Both the position numbers and the translations under genes were made by a program. A stretch of DNA of 64,000 nt. It comes from Spinacia oleracea (Eukaryota > Streptophyta > Magnoliopsida > Caryophyllales > Amaranthaceae). Below, piece by piece: positions 1 through 10,089 of the stretch. The notes beneath the pieces were generated by a model. That model saw only the letters and a list, made by a program, of their open reading frames with translations. It was not told where the DNA came from and did not search any database. The first letter of the stretch is position 1, and each line of letters starts with the position of its first letter. The DNA lies in NCBI RefSeq assembly GCF_020520425.1, contig NC_079487.1, positions 112,564,141 through 112,628,140 on the forward strand, in the 5' to 3' direction.

Positions 1-1309
1 GGTATGTTGATCAAGGAATTGTAGCCTCAGATTCAGATGGCTCATCTTCTTTCCGAAAAACATTACATAGGCAAGAGGAGAAGTGGTGGCTACCGGTACC
101 TCGGGTACCTGCAGGTGGCCTACAAGAGAATTCTAGGAAGCAGCTTGATCATAAACGTGAATGCACCCACCAAATACTCAAAGCAGCCATGTCTATCAAC
201 AGCATGGTTTTAGCTGAAATGGATGTTCCTGAATCCTTCTTGGAAACCCTTCCAAAGGTCTCAATTTTTCAAATTGTTTATCAACCTAGGGTATTATTAT
301 TATGACTTATTATTTCTGAAATCTGATATTGGCAAAAATTAATGATATCTTCAGAATGGAAGAGCATGCCTAGGAGACATGATATACCGGTATATCACAT
401 CAGACCACTTCTCTCCTGATTGTTTGCTTGATTGCCTCGACCTATCATCTGAGCATGTTGCTCTTGAAATAGCAAATCGTGTGGAAGCAGCTATATATGT
501 CTGGAGACGAAGACACCATCCAAAACCCGTTACTAATAATCCCAATCGAACCACCACAAAATCATCATGGGGAATGGTCAAGGATCTAATGGCTGATGGA
601 GGAGATAAAAGAGAGCTCCTCGCTGAAAGAGCTGAAAGGTTGTTGCTATGCTTGAAGCAGCGGTTCCCTGGCCTCACACAAACTTCTCTAGATACTAGTA
701 AAATCCAGTTCAACAAGGTTAAAATTTCATGTTCCTTGTACATTTTGCATTCATTTTATTTATCTTCATCCCCCTAAATGAAATTCCTTGTTGCAGGACA
801 TAGGAAAATCCATTCTGGAAAGCTACTCAAGAGTTTTGGAGAGCTTGGCTTTTAACATCGTGGCACGCATAGATGATCTGCTATATGTTGATGACTTAAC
901 AAAACATACAGATAAGTTATCCTCAGCACCGAATGTGAGTGTCATGGCTCATAAGAAGGTTTCAATACCACATTCCGTGCCTTCCTCGTGCACACCATAT
1001 GGATCATCTATTAACACTCCGAGCTTCTCACCTGCACATCTAATCAGCCCAGCAAGGGGTGTAGACAGAACTCCTTTTGTTAACCGCGAGATTAGTAAGC
1101 CTCACAAGCGCGGTATTGGGGTTAAGAGAGTACTCACTAACTACCTAGGTGGTGAGTTAAAGCCAAAGAGTTCTGCAAACCAAATAGAAGCTAGTCTTCC
1201 TGCAACAAAGTCAAGTATTGGGTCACCTGCATCATCTCTTGATGATGCAGAGAACATTGATCCTCAGAGAGTCTCGATAACCCACCAGAAACCAAGCAGA
1301 TTTCGATGA
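1..1309 (+). CDS. ROPGEF: Rop guanine nucleotide exchange factor (RopGEF, PRONE domain), 3' part
   Basis: PRONE-domain proteins load GTP onto plant Rho GTPases (ROPs) at the plasma membrane in polar growth and signalling. Three phase-0 exons are visible: 3-257 (5' end outside the window), 355-717 and 797-1309, with GT..AG introns 258-354 and 718-796; the stop is TGA 1307-1309. About 376 residues are encoded. Family-typical PRONE stretches are [76 protein letters not shown] and [20 protein letters not shown]. After the PRONE core comes a variable tail rich in Ser/Pro, with a basic [12 protein letters not shown] motif near the end, as in several RopGEFs where the C-terminus is regulatory. Nothing looks broken in the visible part. 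Identity as a RopGEF is firm; the paralogue number is not determined. Confidence 0.95.
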
Positions 1310-1872
1310 AATCTACAAAAGGTTTCTTGTTTAACTGACACATAGTGATCATATTTAAAATATTTTCAGGATTTTTTTGTTTTTTTTGATTGGGAGGTTT
1401 TAGGATACTGTCATGTTGTTTGTAGTTCCCTTGTGTGTTGAATTTATTTGTCCAAAATATGTATCTATGTAGAGTTCATATTGAGAATATAAAGATCTTT
1501 TGCTTGTTCATTGCAAAATTTGTGGCTAAGAAGAAACATACCAAAATCCTGTATCCATTCAAGGGTTAAAAACCATTTGATTTAAAATAAATACGCTTCA
1601 GGCTGCCTCATTATCTATTTTACTCCGTACAATGACAATAATTTTAAACTAATAGTAAATCATGGCGGTTCGAGATTTGCAGTTTTAGTTTTAGTATAAA
1701 GGCTCCTTGGCAGGAACAATTTGTACCACCTTGCCGGAGGAGGGAGGACGTTCGAGGAAGGGTGTCATCTAGGGAAAGTCAATTTTGCAGCGTTCTAGGC
1801 ACGTACATTTACTATATACGAAGTATATAAGTATATTTATAGTAGTATAAATTGAAAAAAGGAAAGTATATA
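1310..1872. other. RopGEF 3' UTR and spacer
   Basis: AT-rich sequence. The RopGEF 3' UTR probably ends near 1490-1520, after an AATATAAAG-type poly(A) signal. A T-run on the minus strand at about 1855-1861 can serve as the Pol III terminator of the adjacent minus-strand tRNA. No coding signal seen. Confidence 0.5.
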
Positions 1873-1944
1873 GGGGCATTTCGAGAATCAAACTCGGGAC
1901 CTCTCGCACCCTAAGCGAGAATCATACCTCTAGACCAAATGCCC
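1873..1944 (-). tRNA. tRNA-Pro (anticodon AGG), possibly degenerate
   Basis: The reverse complement folds as a 72-nt tRNA: acceptor stem GGGCATT/AATGCCC, D-arm region GGTCTAGAGGTATGA, anticodon stem CTCGC..GCGAG with AGG, and discriminator C. Two departures weaken it. The T-loop reads TTTGATT instead of TTCGATT, so the near-invariant C56 is lost, which also weakens the B box. One T-stem pair is mismatched (C-A). It may be a decaying copy of the tRNA at 3387-3459. Confidence 0.75.
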
Positions 1945-1992
1945 TTTTGAATTAAATATTTCCCATATATGACAAATAAAGGTGGTCCCCAC

Positions 1993-2999
1993 TAGGAATG
2001 GCAATGGATCGAATTCGGGTCGGATGTAGTAAGATCCGAATCCGATCCATTTACTAATCGGACCCCAGATTTGGCTCCGAATCCGAGTCCGACTCCGAAA
2101 CTCCTAAATCCGAGTCCGATCCGACTACTCTTGTAGGAGGTCCGAATCCGACCCGATCCAACGGACCTCCGACAAGATCCGAAAGCATCCTAGTAAACCT
2201 CCAACAATCTCAAATACTACTAAAAAGAAATGAAAAGTATGATAGTTACTTTGTTTTCATTAATTATTTCTACAGGCTGCTTGTAAATCGGATAAATATT
2301 AATGCAATGTCTAATATGCTTATATGTTTACATCCCTTTAAACTAGAATTCGTAATAAAATTGAGACAAAACATAATCACCATGCCTACAAATTATTCGT
2401 AATAAATGGAGTGTTGAGTAATCATCTAGTTGTATCTTTCAATTGAAGAGAAGATCTAGTTGTTTTCCTTGAATAACTTGAAGAAGAAAAAAGATCTACA
2501 TGTTTTCCTTAATAACTTGAAGAAAAATAGATCTTACATGTTTTTCATACGAAATACTGCTATCAGTCATATATTTCCAGAGTACTTCATGTTTGGGTAG
2601 AATTGCATTAGTAGAGGAGAGAGGGAGGAGCTGTAAACTTGTAATACAGTAGAAAGAAATAGGAGATAGAAAGTAGAGGAGAGAGAAAGAGGAGGAATGA
2701 AGAAGAGATGTTCCGTATGTACAATGTAGGCGGCGTGAATGAGTAAACAAAATAGGGTTAGGTACTTTGTATCACAGACATATGCACGGCCCATTTATAA
2801 AATAGCAGTTTTCTAATGGTGGATTCGGACTCGGGTAAAACCCGATGGATCCAAACCAGGATCCATATCCGATCCGACTCCTATTCGGATTTGGGTTTTT
2901 TTTATCGGACTCGGATTCGGATTTTTTTAATTTGGATCGGACTTTTTTCTTCGGATCGGATCGGACTCGGATCGGACTCGGATTGAATTGCCATCCCTA
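1993..2999. mobile_element. non-autonomous hAT element, 1007 bp
   Basis: An exact 8-bp duplication GTCCCCAC flanks it (1985-1992 and 3000-3007). Termini are TAGGAATGGCAAT and, inverted, TAGGGATGGCAAT, the hAT-type end. Both subterminal regions are packed with GATCCGAATCCGA / TCGGATCGGACTCGG motifs in opposite orientations, which are plausible transposase-binding repeats. The AT-rich centre holds no transposase; its short open frames look accidental. It interrupts the spacer between two tRNA-Pro copies. Confidence 0.9.
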
Positions 3000-3386
3000 G
3001 TCCCCACACACTTCTTTAATTAACTTTAGTCTTCTCTCTTTGGACCGTTCATTCCTCCGTCCAAACCACTAATCCTCCACCGTTGGCACTTGGCAGTTCA
3101 CTCTCCACTAAATAAACCACCAGTCCACCACCTTTGACGGTTCACTTTACTCTCATCCTTGCCCTTCTTTCGCTTTGGCAAGCTGTGCTCCGCCGTTTGA
3201 CATCTTTTTCTAGGTGCGTTTTTCATGAATCATGGTGTTAGTTTCTCTTTCAAAAATAATGTGAATTTTTGGTTGTGGGTTAAACTTCGTTTATTTAGGG
3301 TTATCACCTAAATTGGAAAATTGTGTTGCATTTTATATAAGGTTTTGATAAGATGAGGGATGTTATAAAAAAACGTAAGTGAAAAA

Positions 3387-3459
3387 GGGGCATTCTGAGA
3401 GTTGAACTCAGGACCTCTCGCACCCTAAGCGAGAATCATACCACCTAGACCAAATGCCC
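3387..3459 (-). tRNA. tRNA-Pro (anticodon AGG)
   Basis: The reverse complement is a complete 73-nt cloverleaf: acceptor GGGCATT/AATGCCC, D-arm GGTCTAGGTGGTATGA, anticodon arm CTCGCTTAGGGTGCGAG (AGG), T-arm CTGAG-TTCAACT-CTCAG fully paired, discriminator C. A and B boxes are intact, and a T5 Pol III terminator follows at once (A-run 3382-3386 on the + strand). This copy looks functional. Confidence 0.93.
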
Positions 3460-4267
3460 ATGTTATTTTATTATTACTCCAATAAAATAATTAAAACGTG
3501 GGCCCACTTCCTTTACCGGGGGAAATATTTCAAAAATTAAAATAGGAACCAACTCAGCAAATCGTAGTTATCTTTTTTCTTAAAAGAAGGGGATGTATAC
3601 TTCGTATAGAGTAATTATTTAGAGCATCTCCGTTGTAGTTAGGGATTTGCTTGCAATTTTTATAAATTTTAAGTTACTAGCTTGATCATTGGAGTTGAAA
3701 TAATAAATTAGTTTGGCCAAGCAAATTAACTTATTTAGAGCATCTTTAATGGTCAGTAAAATTGGTAAGTTGCTTTCATTTGCCACATTAGATTTTCAAG
3801 CTACTATTTTTTCATGTGTATTTTGCTCCAATGGTTATCAAGTTGCTTGAATTTTTTAACCATCTTTTAACTTATTTTTATTATTCATTCACATGTTTAA
3901 TATAAATATTTTTTTTCCGTTACTTTTTTCCCAAGCTAATTAGCTTTGTAGAGCTAATTTGCTTAACTTGGCTAATTGTTCATATGTACTCCAATGGTTG
4001 GCTAGTAGCTTAAAAATTTATGAAAATTGCAAGTTAGTCCCTACACGTAACCATTGGAGCTGCTCTTAAGCTAATTTGCTTGAAAAAATTTGGCCAATAA
4101 AATAATATTAAATTAAATTAAAATATTGATTGACAAATATGACTACATTAAATATCAAGCTAGTAGCTACCACTAGGGTACTAACTAGCTAGAAATGAAA
4201 TTAGCTTGAAATATTATGTGGCATGACAAGCTAATTTATAAATTAGCTTATCATTTGAGATGCTCTT
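3460..4267. mobile_element. nested MITE-like inverted-repeat elements
   Basis: An element at about 3621-4067 has roughly 60-bp imperfect terminal inverted repeats. The left end begins AGAGCATCTCCGTTG and runs on to TTACTAGCTT. The right end is its reverse complement, ending AACCATTGGAGCTGCTCTT. A second pair of AGAGCATCT-type ends at about 3737 and 4256-4267 overlaps it, suggesting nested or composite insertions. The interior is simple AT-rich sequence built from AAGCTAATTTGCTT-like words. No coding capacity. Confidence 0.65.
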
Positions 4268-4392
4268 ACCAAATAACAAACTAAACCGTATACTCCCTTC
4301 ATTTTGAAATGATGGGGACAATTTTCGCGTTTTCCGATGTAAATATTTGTACATTAATAATCTAATTTTGTATTCGTAAAAATTATAAAAAG

Positions 4393-5640
4393 TTGATACT
4401 CCCTTCGTCCCTTAATACCATATATAAGGCCATTTCTAAATTATTAGTCTCCCGTCTCAGCCCCATTTTACAGCAGCACATTAGCTCTTTCCAGAATGCG
4501 TTTACTCCGGAGAGAACGAATCACGATAACTTGTTACTGATCCAGGAAATCCTTAACGTTGTCAAAAAGTCTAAATCCAGAACAGGATGGTGTGCTCTAA
4601 AATTAGATATGGAAAAATCCTATGATAGGATCGAATGAGATTTTTTATGGATAACCCTGCAGAAAATGGGTTTCCCATATATTTGGATTAAATGGGTTAA
4701 AGCTTGTATTGCTACTGTTTCATACGGAGTACTAAATAAAGGTCAATGGTACACGTACATCACATTTTACCTCGACTAGAGGTCTAAGGCAAGGGGACCC
4801 CCCCGGTCCTCCTACCTTTTTATCATCTATATGGAAGTTCTAATTTTAATGCTATGCAAAACCTGTTCTAAAGCTGCCTCGATACGGTATTGGCTTTAAA
4901 GTCGCTCCTCGAACCCAAAAAATCCCATGTCTTATGTTTGCCGACGATAGTCTTCTTCTATGTAAAGCAACTAACTCAGCTTGTAGTAGCCTTCTAAATG
5001 TGATTCAAGAATTTGTTCCATGCCTGGGCAACTTGTTAATTTCCATAAATCCGCAATCATCTTCTGGAAAACCATTAATCACCAAAAAAGGGACACGCTT
5101 GCCGGATTTTTAACATGACGAAATCGTGTTCGTTGGGACGTTATCTTGGTGCCTATTTCTCAGGTTTCTTTCCCAATATATCGGATTATGCTTTCATTAT
5201 GCAGAAGAACGAATCTCGTATCAACGCGTGTTATGTAAATTTTCTCTCAAAAGCTGGGAGAACGGTTCTTATCCAAAGTAACTTAGAAGCCCTCTCAGCT
5301 TACATTTGTTCTTCTTTCTTGTTGCCAAAGAAGTCTTGTCCCAATTGGATAGTGTTCATCGCAAATTCTTTTGGAATCAATCACTGGAAGGAAAGTCAAT
5401 CCCGTTGATTGCTTGGAATAAAATTACTTCTTCAGCAGTTCCATAGTGTTCATATTCAGCATATTTACAAAGAAGCGAACAAAACGGCAAATGGATAGCA
5501 AATGTAGGGCATATTCTTGCCCATCCTATGTACTTCGTATATTGATACTTGTAATAACCCGCAGTTAGAATCCATTGTTAACCATACTTAGGAGTTACCC
5601 TTGTACGGAGGGGCTCCTAAAATTTTCTTCTTATCTTAAA
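4393..5640 (+). pseudogene. decayed L1-type LINE reverse transcriptase
   Basis: Pieces of a plant L1-like reverse transcriptase lie in three frames: SLNTIYKAISKLLVSRLSPI, FQNAFTPERTNHDNLLLIQE, CALKLDMEKSYDRIE followed by a stop where the family has Trp, GLRQGDP near 4782, and the catalytic-loop motif FADDSLLLCK near 4937. Further on are YLGAYFSG and INACYVNFLSKAGRTVLIQS. Frameshifts, internal stops and missing flanks (no endonuclease, no RNase H) show a dead, 5'-truncated copy. A short A-run near 5638 may be a remnant of its tail. Confidence 0.85.
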
Positions 5641-5730
5641 AAAAAAATATGTAGTGTCCTGTACTAAAACACGGAGTAGCTTTTAGGATAACATTCGGAT
5701 AATCGTTTCCGAGTACAAAAGCTTTTGTGT

Positions 5731-6124
5731 AAGACCGTCTAACGGTTAGACCACTTTTTTTGGTACTAACTAAACTAGTGTAAAACATAACTATAAGTAA
5801 TAAAATAATAACTAATTGAATAACGAAATAGTTAAGGTATAAAAACAAATAGTTAAATTTATGAGTCGAATAGTTATTATTTTCGAACAAACTTATTAAT
5901 AACTAAAACTCATAAAATCTTAACTAATTGATCTCATTGATTAACTAATAAGTTTTATTGTTTAACTAATTGGTTCAGTGCTTAACTAATAGGTTCGGTT
6001 GCATAACTATCTGGTTTTGTTGCTTAACTAATTGAATTTTAAACTTAACTAATTGGTTTCATCGGTTAACTAATTAGTTAAAGTGCATGCATAAAGTAGT
6101 CTAACCGTTAGACCGTCTTTCCTA
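5731..6124. mobile_element. MITE-like element with internal short repeats
   Basis: The ends are inverted copies: AAGACCGTCTAACGGTTAGAC at the left and, inverted at the right (about 6099-6119), AAGACGGTCTAACGGTTAGAC, one mismatch in 21. The interior repeats words such as TTAACTAATTGGTTC and TAATTAGTTAA many times. No open frame of interest. The exact ends and target duplication are uncertain. Confidence 0.6.
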
Positions 6125-6373
6125 AAAGTTTGTATTCCGAGTATATGGGAAACGGAGTCGGAATCGATATCAAATTCAAAGTCAAACTACTAATTGGTTC
6201 GGTTTTGAACCCGACCAGATCCGATGTGAGTTCGACCCGTATCTTTCCCAAGACAGACAGACAGACAGTATACTTCTCCCTCTTGGTTCGTCCGATTCAC
6301 TCAGACTTACACAATACACACTGACATTCCAGTCACACCAGTACACTGTACACCACCAACAGATCTAGTAAAA

Positions 6374-6910
6374 ATGTCAAACCACCAGAGCTACCTCCAA
6401 AAACCCTTAGGAACCTCCATACACATCACCGCCTTAGACGGAATCATCCACGTAAACTCCATCTTCACCCTCGCCGTCTTTATCGGGCTATCATGGAACC
6501 CAAACGACCCATCAAACACCCTAATCACAGACCCATCTTGTACCTCCTTCAACACCTCCATCGCCGAAAATATAGTCGCCTTCCATGTCTACTCCTTTTC
6601 TTCTTTCCTCTTCTCTAGCCTCGTCGCTCTGGGCCTCAAACAGGCCTTCCGCATCTCGGCCCACCACGACTCTCACTGGGCTTTTATCCATACTTCGGGT
6701 CTTCGTGTTGGTATGCTTGTCTCCGCCATTGGATCTGTTTCTGGGTGTGCTTTTCTGATGTTGGCGTTGATCAATGTGGCACAGATTAAGCTGGGGAGTT
6801 TGTCTTGTGGAAGTTCTCATACTTATGCTGCTGTTGTTCCTCTTGTTATTTTGGTGCCTTCTGCTCTTCTTATTTATATCGGATTTGTTCTTTATGCTTT
6901 TACTCGTTAG
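6374..6910 (+). CDS. four-helix plant membrane protein, unknown function (possibly MEE60-like)
   Basis: Intronless 178-residue protein with four predicted membrane segments (about residues 22-40, 64-88, 108-135 and 150-175) and a short polar N-terminus. Conserved-looking blocks include HITALDGIIHVNSIFTLAVF, IAENIVAFHVYSFSSFLFSS and LVALGLKQAFR. From memory it resembles the family annotated as 'maternal effect embryo arrest 60' in Arabidopsis; I cannot confirm this without a search. The start is the first ATG after an A-rich leader (AAAAATG), and codon use is more C-rich in the first half, as in a real gene. A 5' leader with CACA-rich sequence precedes it and TAG 6908-6910 ends it. The protein sequence shows no enzyme motif. 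Intact and probably expressed. Confidence 0.85.
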   Translation: MSNHQSYLQKPLGTSIHITALDGIIHVNSIFTLAVFIGLSWNPNDPSNTLITDPSCTSFNTSIAENIVAFHVYSFSSFLFSSLVALGLKQAFRISAHHDSHWAFIHTSGLRVGMLVSAIGSVSGCAFLMLALINVAQIKLGSLSCGSSHTYAAVVPLVILVPSALLIYIGFVLYAFTR

Positions 6911-7930
6911 TTAGTTAGTAAGTTAGTGTAACCATTATTTCCAAGCGGAATTGTTCTTTATGGAAGTCAATTGTTATTGATTACTTGATTTGGTAATAAT
7001 TTGTTGCTCTTTAAAATTGATTATTGTGTTTAGAAGACGAGGAATTGTGGTGATGTTATATCAAATAACTAAGGTGGCAAAACTCTAACCGAAAATGAAT
7101 ATTGGGTTGGTTTACTGGAAGATGTTTGATTTCTAAATTTAGTATTGGAAGTTATCAATGTGCACTTTTGTAATGAGATTCAACCATGGAACTCATCATA
7201 GCAATGTTGTATAAGGGATCATTTAGTCAGACATAGGGAGTACTGTTAAGCGTTGTGCAGCAATGTATCAAATCCGTCACTCCTTAAACTCGAAGCAGAT
7301 GACACTAATCTAAGCTTAGAAACTTGAGAAACTACGTTTTGATTTAGAAAATTAGAATTACAACTTACTAGAGCTGTTTACTTTGGTTACTGAGGTGGTC
7401 AATGAAACGAGCTAAGACTCGTGGTCTCTGACTTCGAATTTATAGACTCTTATTGCATTTGTTAGTGTTGATAATAAATGTTTCAATATCTGAATCTTGC
7501 AAGTTTGAGTGTCATTCTTCGTAGTCAGATTGCAAAGTAAAGATTAACTACTGATGGGTTAGATTTCAAGAACTAATTTCCCTCTCAGCTAGATTGCCTT
7601 GGATTAATACTGGGTTATGATTTGTGTTTGTTTTAGTTGGGGGTGGGAGGGTTAGGTGAATGACATTACAGAAGGGAACAGCATTCTAGAAACTGGTAAA
7701 TGCAGTAGTGAAATCTCGGATGATAGCATTAGCATTTGCTGTACTTTAATTATCCTGTTAATATGAGCCAAATCCCTACATGAAATGATTTTTCAAGCCG
7801 AAAGTGCAGCACTATGTCTTTCTATCCCAGATTTGTTACTCACTCTACTCTTATAATGTTTCCTCCACTATATAATGGAGCACATTATAATATTTCACTT
7901 ACCATTACCAATATGAAGCTCCCTCCTTCC
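6911..7930. other. intergenic: 3' UTR of membrane-protein gene and upstream region of DIR1-like gene
   Basis: No open frame, repeat or RNA gene that I can support. AT-rich with no recognisable transposon ends. Confidence 0.5.
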
Positions 7931-7932
7931 CC

Positions 7933-7940
7933 TATATATA
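7933..7940 (+). promoter_or_regulatory. TATA box of the DIR1-like gene
   Basis: TATATATA sits 81 bp upstream of the ATG at 8021, in a CT-rich context (CCTTCCCCTATATATAAC). Transcription should start near 7965. Confidence 0.65.
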
Positions 7941-8020
7941 ACTACACAAGTCTTTGATAACAATCATCCAACACATATAACTTCATTACAGTGAGAACTG
8001 AAGGAACAAAAGCTCCTAAA

Positions 8021-8475
8021 ATGAAGCACATAATTCTGTCTGCTTTGGTTATTGTTGTCTGTATTGCAGAGTTTCATGGGGTGAATGCTGGTGGTGAGTG
8101 TGGGAGGGCATCCCCGGAAAGAGAGGCATTTAAACTAGCTCCCTGTGCCATGGCAGCAGAGGATGAGAATGCCTCAGTTTCAGACCGTTGCTGTGCTAGG
8201 ATTAAACAGTTGGGTCAAAACCCAAGCTGCCTTTGTGCTGTAATGCTCTCTCACACTGCCAGAAGTGCCGGGGCTAAGCCTGAGGTTGCCGTCACAATCC
8301 CTAAGCGATGCAACCTTGCTGATCGCCCTGTTGGTTACAAGTGTGGCGGTGAGTTTGAAATTTATTTTCATTTTTTTAAATCATAATTATCGCCATCTTC
8401 TGTGGCTGTTCCATATACTGGTGTCTGACTGACAAGTTTCTCTTTTTTTGCATTGAAGATTACACATTGCCTTGA
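8021..8475 (+). CDS. DIR1-like lipid-transfer protein (LTP2 / AAI-LTSS superfamily)
   Basis: Two exons, 8021-8348 and 8459-8475, joined over a GT..AG intron (8349-8458), give 114 residues. Residues 1-25 are a hydrophobic signal peptide (ILSALVIVVCIAEFHGVNA), so the product is secreted. The mature part carries the eight-cysteine pattern: C, C in APCAMAA, CC in DRCCARIK, CLC in NPSCLCAVMLS, C in IPKRCNLA, C in GYKCG. The PVGYKCGDYTLP end matches the DIR1 family, whose members bind lipids in a hydrophobic cavity; Arabidopsis DIR1 is needed for long-distance signalling in systemic acquired resistance. The 17-nt last exon encodes only the final residues; reading on into the intron would replace the YTLP end. 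I chose Met 8021 because it begins the signal peptide. AATAAA at 8581-8586 fits the poly(A) signal. Confidence 0.93.
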
Positions 8476-8766
8476 AGACTGCAAGTTGAAGAACCCCATC
8501 TTATTATATCAAGCTTCCAATAAGTTTGCTTCTGTGCTTTGCTTTCTGTTTTCTAATGTAATACAACTTTGATCAATATGAATAAATGTATTGTTTTCAG
8601 TTTAGTGTTTTTGTTCATTTCATAATGGTCCTGTTTCCTTTTAAGAAGAAGAAAAATAAGCTTTAACAACAAACACCTCCCTGAATCCCTGATAGCAAAT
8701 AACGCGCTGATGGAACATGTTTCCATCTTTGGTCATGAAAACCTACTTTAGGAGGGCGGAGAGACC

Positions 8767-9026
8767 AATATCTGATATGTATTTCAAGATACATATCACT
8801 CCACTAAATGACAAAATAGAGATAAGACAAAAATGAAAACAGGTGCCATTTTTCAAAGAACATATGCCATTTTGGAAAAATGGATGCCATTTTTCAAAAA
8901 CCAATGCCATTTTCCAAAAACGGATGCCATTTTCAAAAAAAATTGATTTTGTCCTTTAGCGTTTGTCTTATCTCTATTTTATCGTTTATCGAGTGATATG
9001 TATTTGTAAAATACATATCAGATATT
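8767..9026. mobile_element. foldback MITE with hairpin ends
   Basis: Inverted repeats of about 65 bp: the left arm starts AATATCTGATATGTATTT and includes AAAATAGAGATAAGACAAA; the right arm is its reverse complement. Each arm itself folds, because GATATGTATT pairs with a nearby AATACATATC. Between the arms, ATGCCATTTTTCAAAAAC-like units repeat about five times. No coding capacity. It lies downstream of the DIR1-like gene. Confidence 0.75.
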
Positions 9027-9400
9027 AATTTATACTTCCTCCCTACATTAGTAACATCACTAGCTACCGTAAATTTCTAATCCCACAACGAGATTTACTT
9101 GAGAATCCTACAAAATTTATATAATTGTTCTTTTAAGGTGAGAATTCATCTGCTTCTGGAAAAAAACAAACTGCTTCTTGAGTATCCTACAAGATTCAAC
9201 ACTTGTTCTTTCTCTCTGGTAGAAGGTCAGAACTCAGAACTTCATCTAGATTCATATTACTGAGAAGTCCTCTTCAAGTTTGTAAATTGTTGAAACGAAA
9301 CAGCATAAAATCATGATCAAAGCAATAGCTCCTTACTAAGCAAATTAACATTAGGGTATATTAATTGTAATTAACAACTCGGTCTGTGTACAGAGGAGAA
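9027..9400. other. intergenic, convergent gene ends
   Basis: Short AT-rich spacer between the DIR1-like gene (+) and the end of the minus-strand serine-rich gene. No feature recognised beyond the probable 3' UTR of the latter from about 9400. Confidence 0.4.
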
Positions 9401-9696
9401 GTACAGAGTCTGGGATATAGTCATATACTAAATATAAGCATTAAAAGTATAGTATACTATATGTCAGACACAGCTGATCCTAGGAAATGAAAAGCTAATA
9501 AGCTAAGCTAAGCCCTCCAAGGAAGCTGGGAGCAAAAACAAACCCCAGCCAAGTTGATTCAGGCTTTAGCTGATCTAAGACTAGTAAGATTAAAAGCTGT
9601 TTACGCAACCAACTTATACGGTATATTCGTCGTTTCTGCTACAAGTCATAACTTGTGAAGATCGATAGCTATCAAGAAGCAGTCCCCCACATATCC

Positions 9697-10045
9697 CTGC
9701 AACAAAAATGGGGTATAAAGGGAACATTTTTAGCATTTGCAAAAGTCAAAACTGTTTGGGACAAATTGAAATTAACCCAAACGAATAAATAATGCAACAG
9801 AATACAGAATAAGTTGAAAAAGATTGAAAATTATTTGCAGATTCTTCACTTATTCATACTACACTACTACTCTCACTTAGACCATATATGCATGATGTAT
9901 GCCATGCAGATTCTAGACAAGTTGTTATATATGCTTTGTTTCTTTGCTTATTTCTTATGCATCAGGTTATGCAACTAAAACAACTGCATGAATAATCTAA
10001 TGACAGATACTAGCTTAAATACTGCTACAAAACTTGTAAGTGTAC
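9697..10045 (-). other. probable 3'-UTR intron of the serine-rich gene
   Basis: On the minus strand a donor CTAAG|GTACAC at 10046/10045 and an acceptor TTGTTGCAG|GGATAT at 9697/9696 bracket an AT-rich intron after the stop codon. The stop (last base 10090) is 44 nt upstream of this junction, just under the roughly 50-nt spacing that usually triggers nonsense-mediated decay. Inferred from splice signals only. Confidence 0.5.
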
Positions 10046-10089
10046 CTTAGTTTCCAAGAGGGGACAGCTGACTCTTGTAGAAGACGCGG

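Noticed and set aside
351-743. 130-residue minus-strand frame opposite RopGEF exon 2
   Set aside because: A shadow of a well-supported coding exon.
6521-6820. 99-residue minus-strand frame opposite the membrane-protein gene
   Set aside because: A shadow; no start context, and the plus-strand protein has regular membrane segments.
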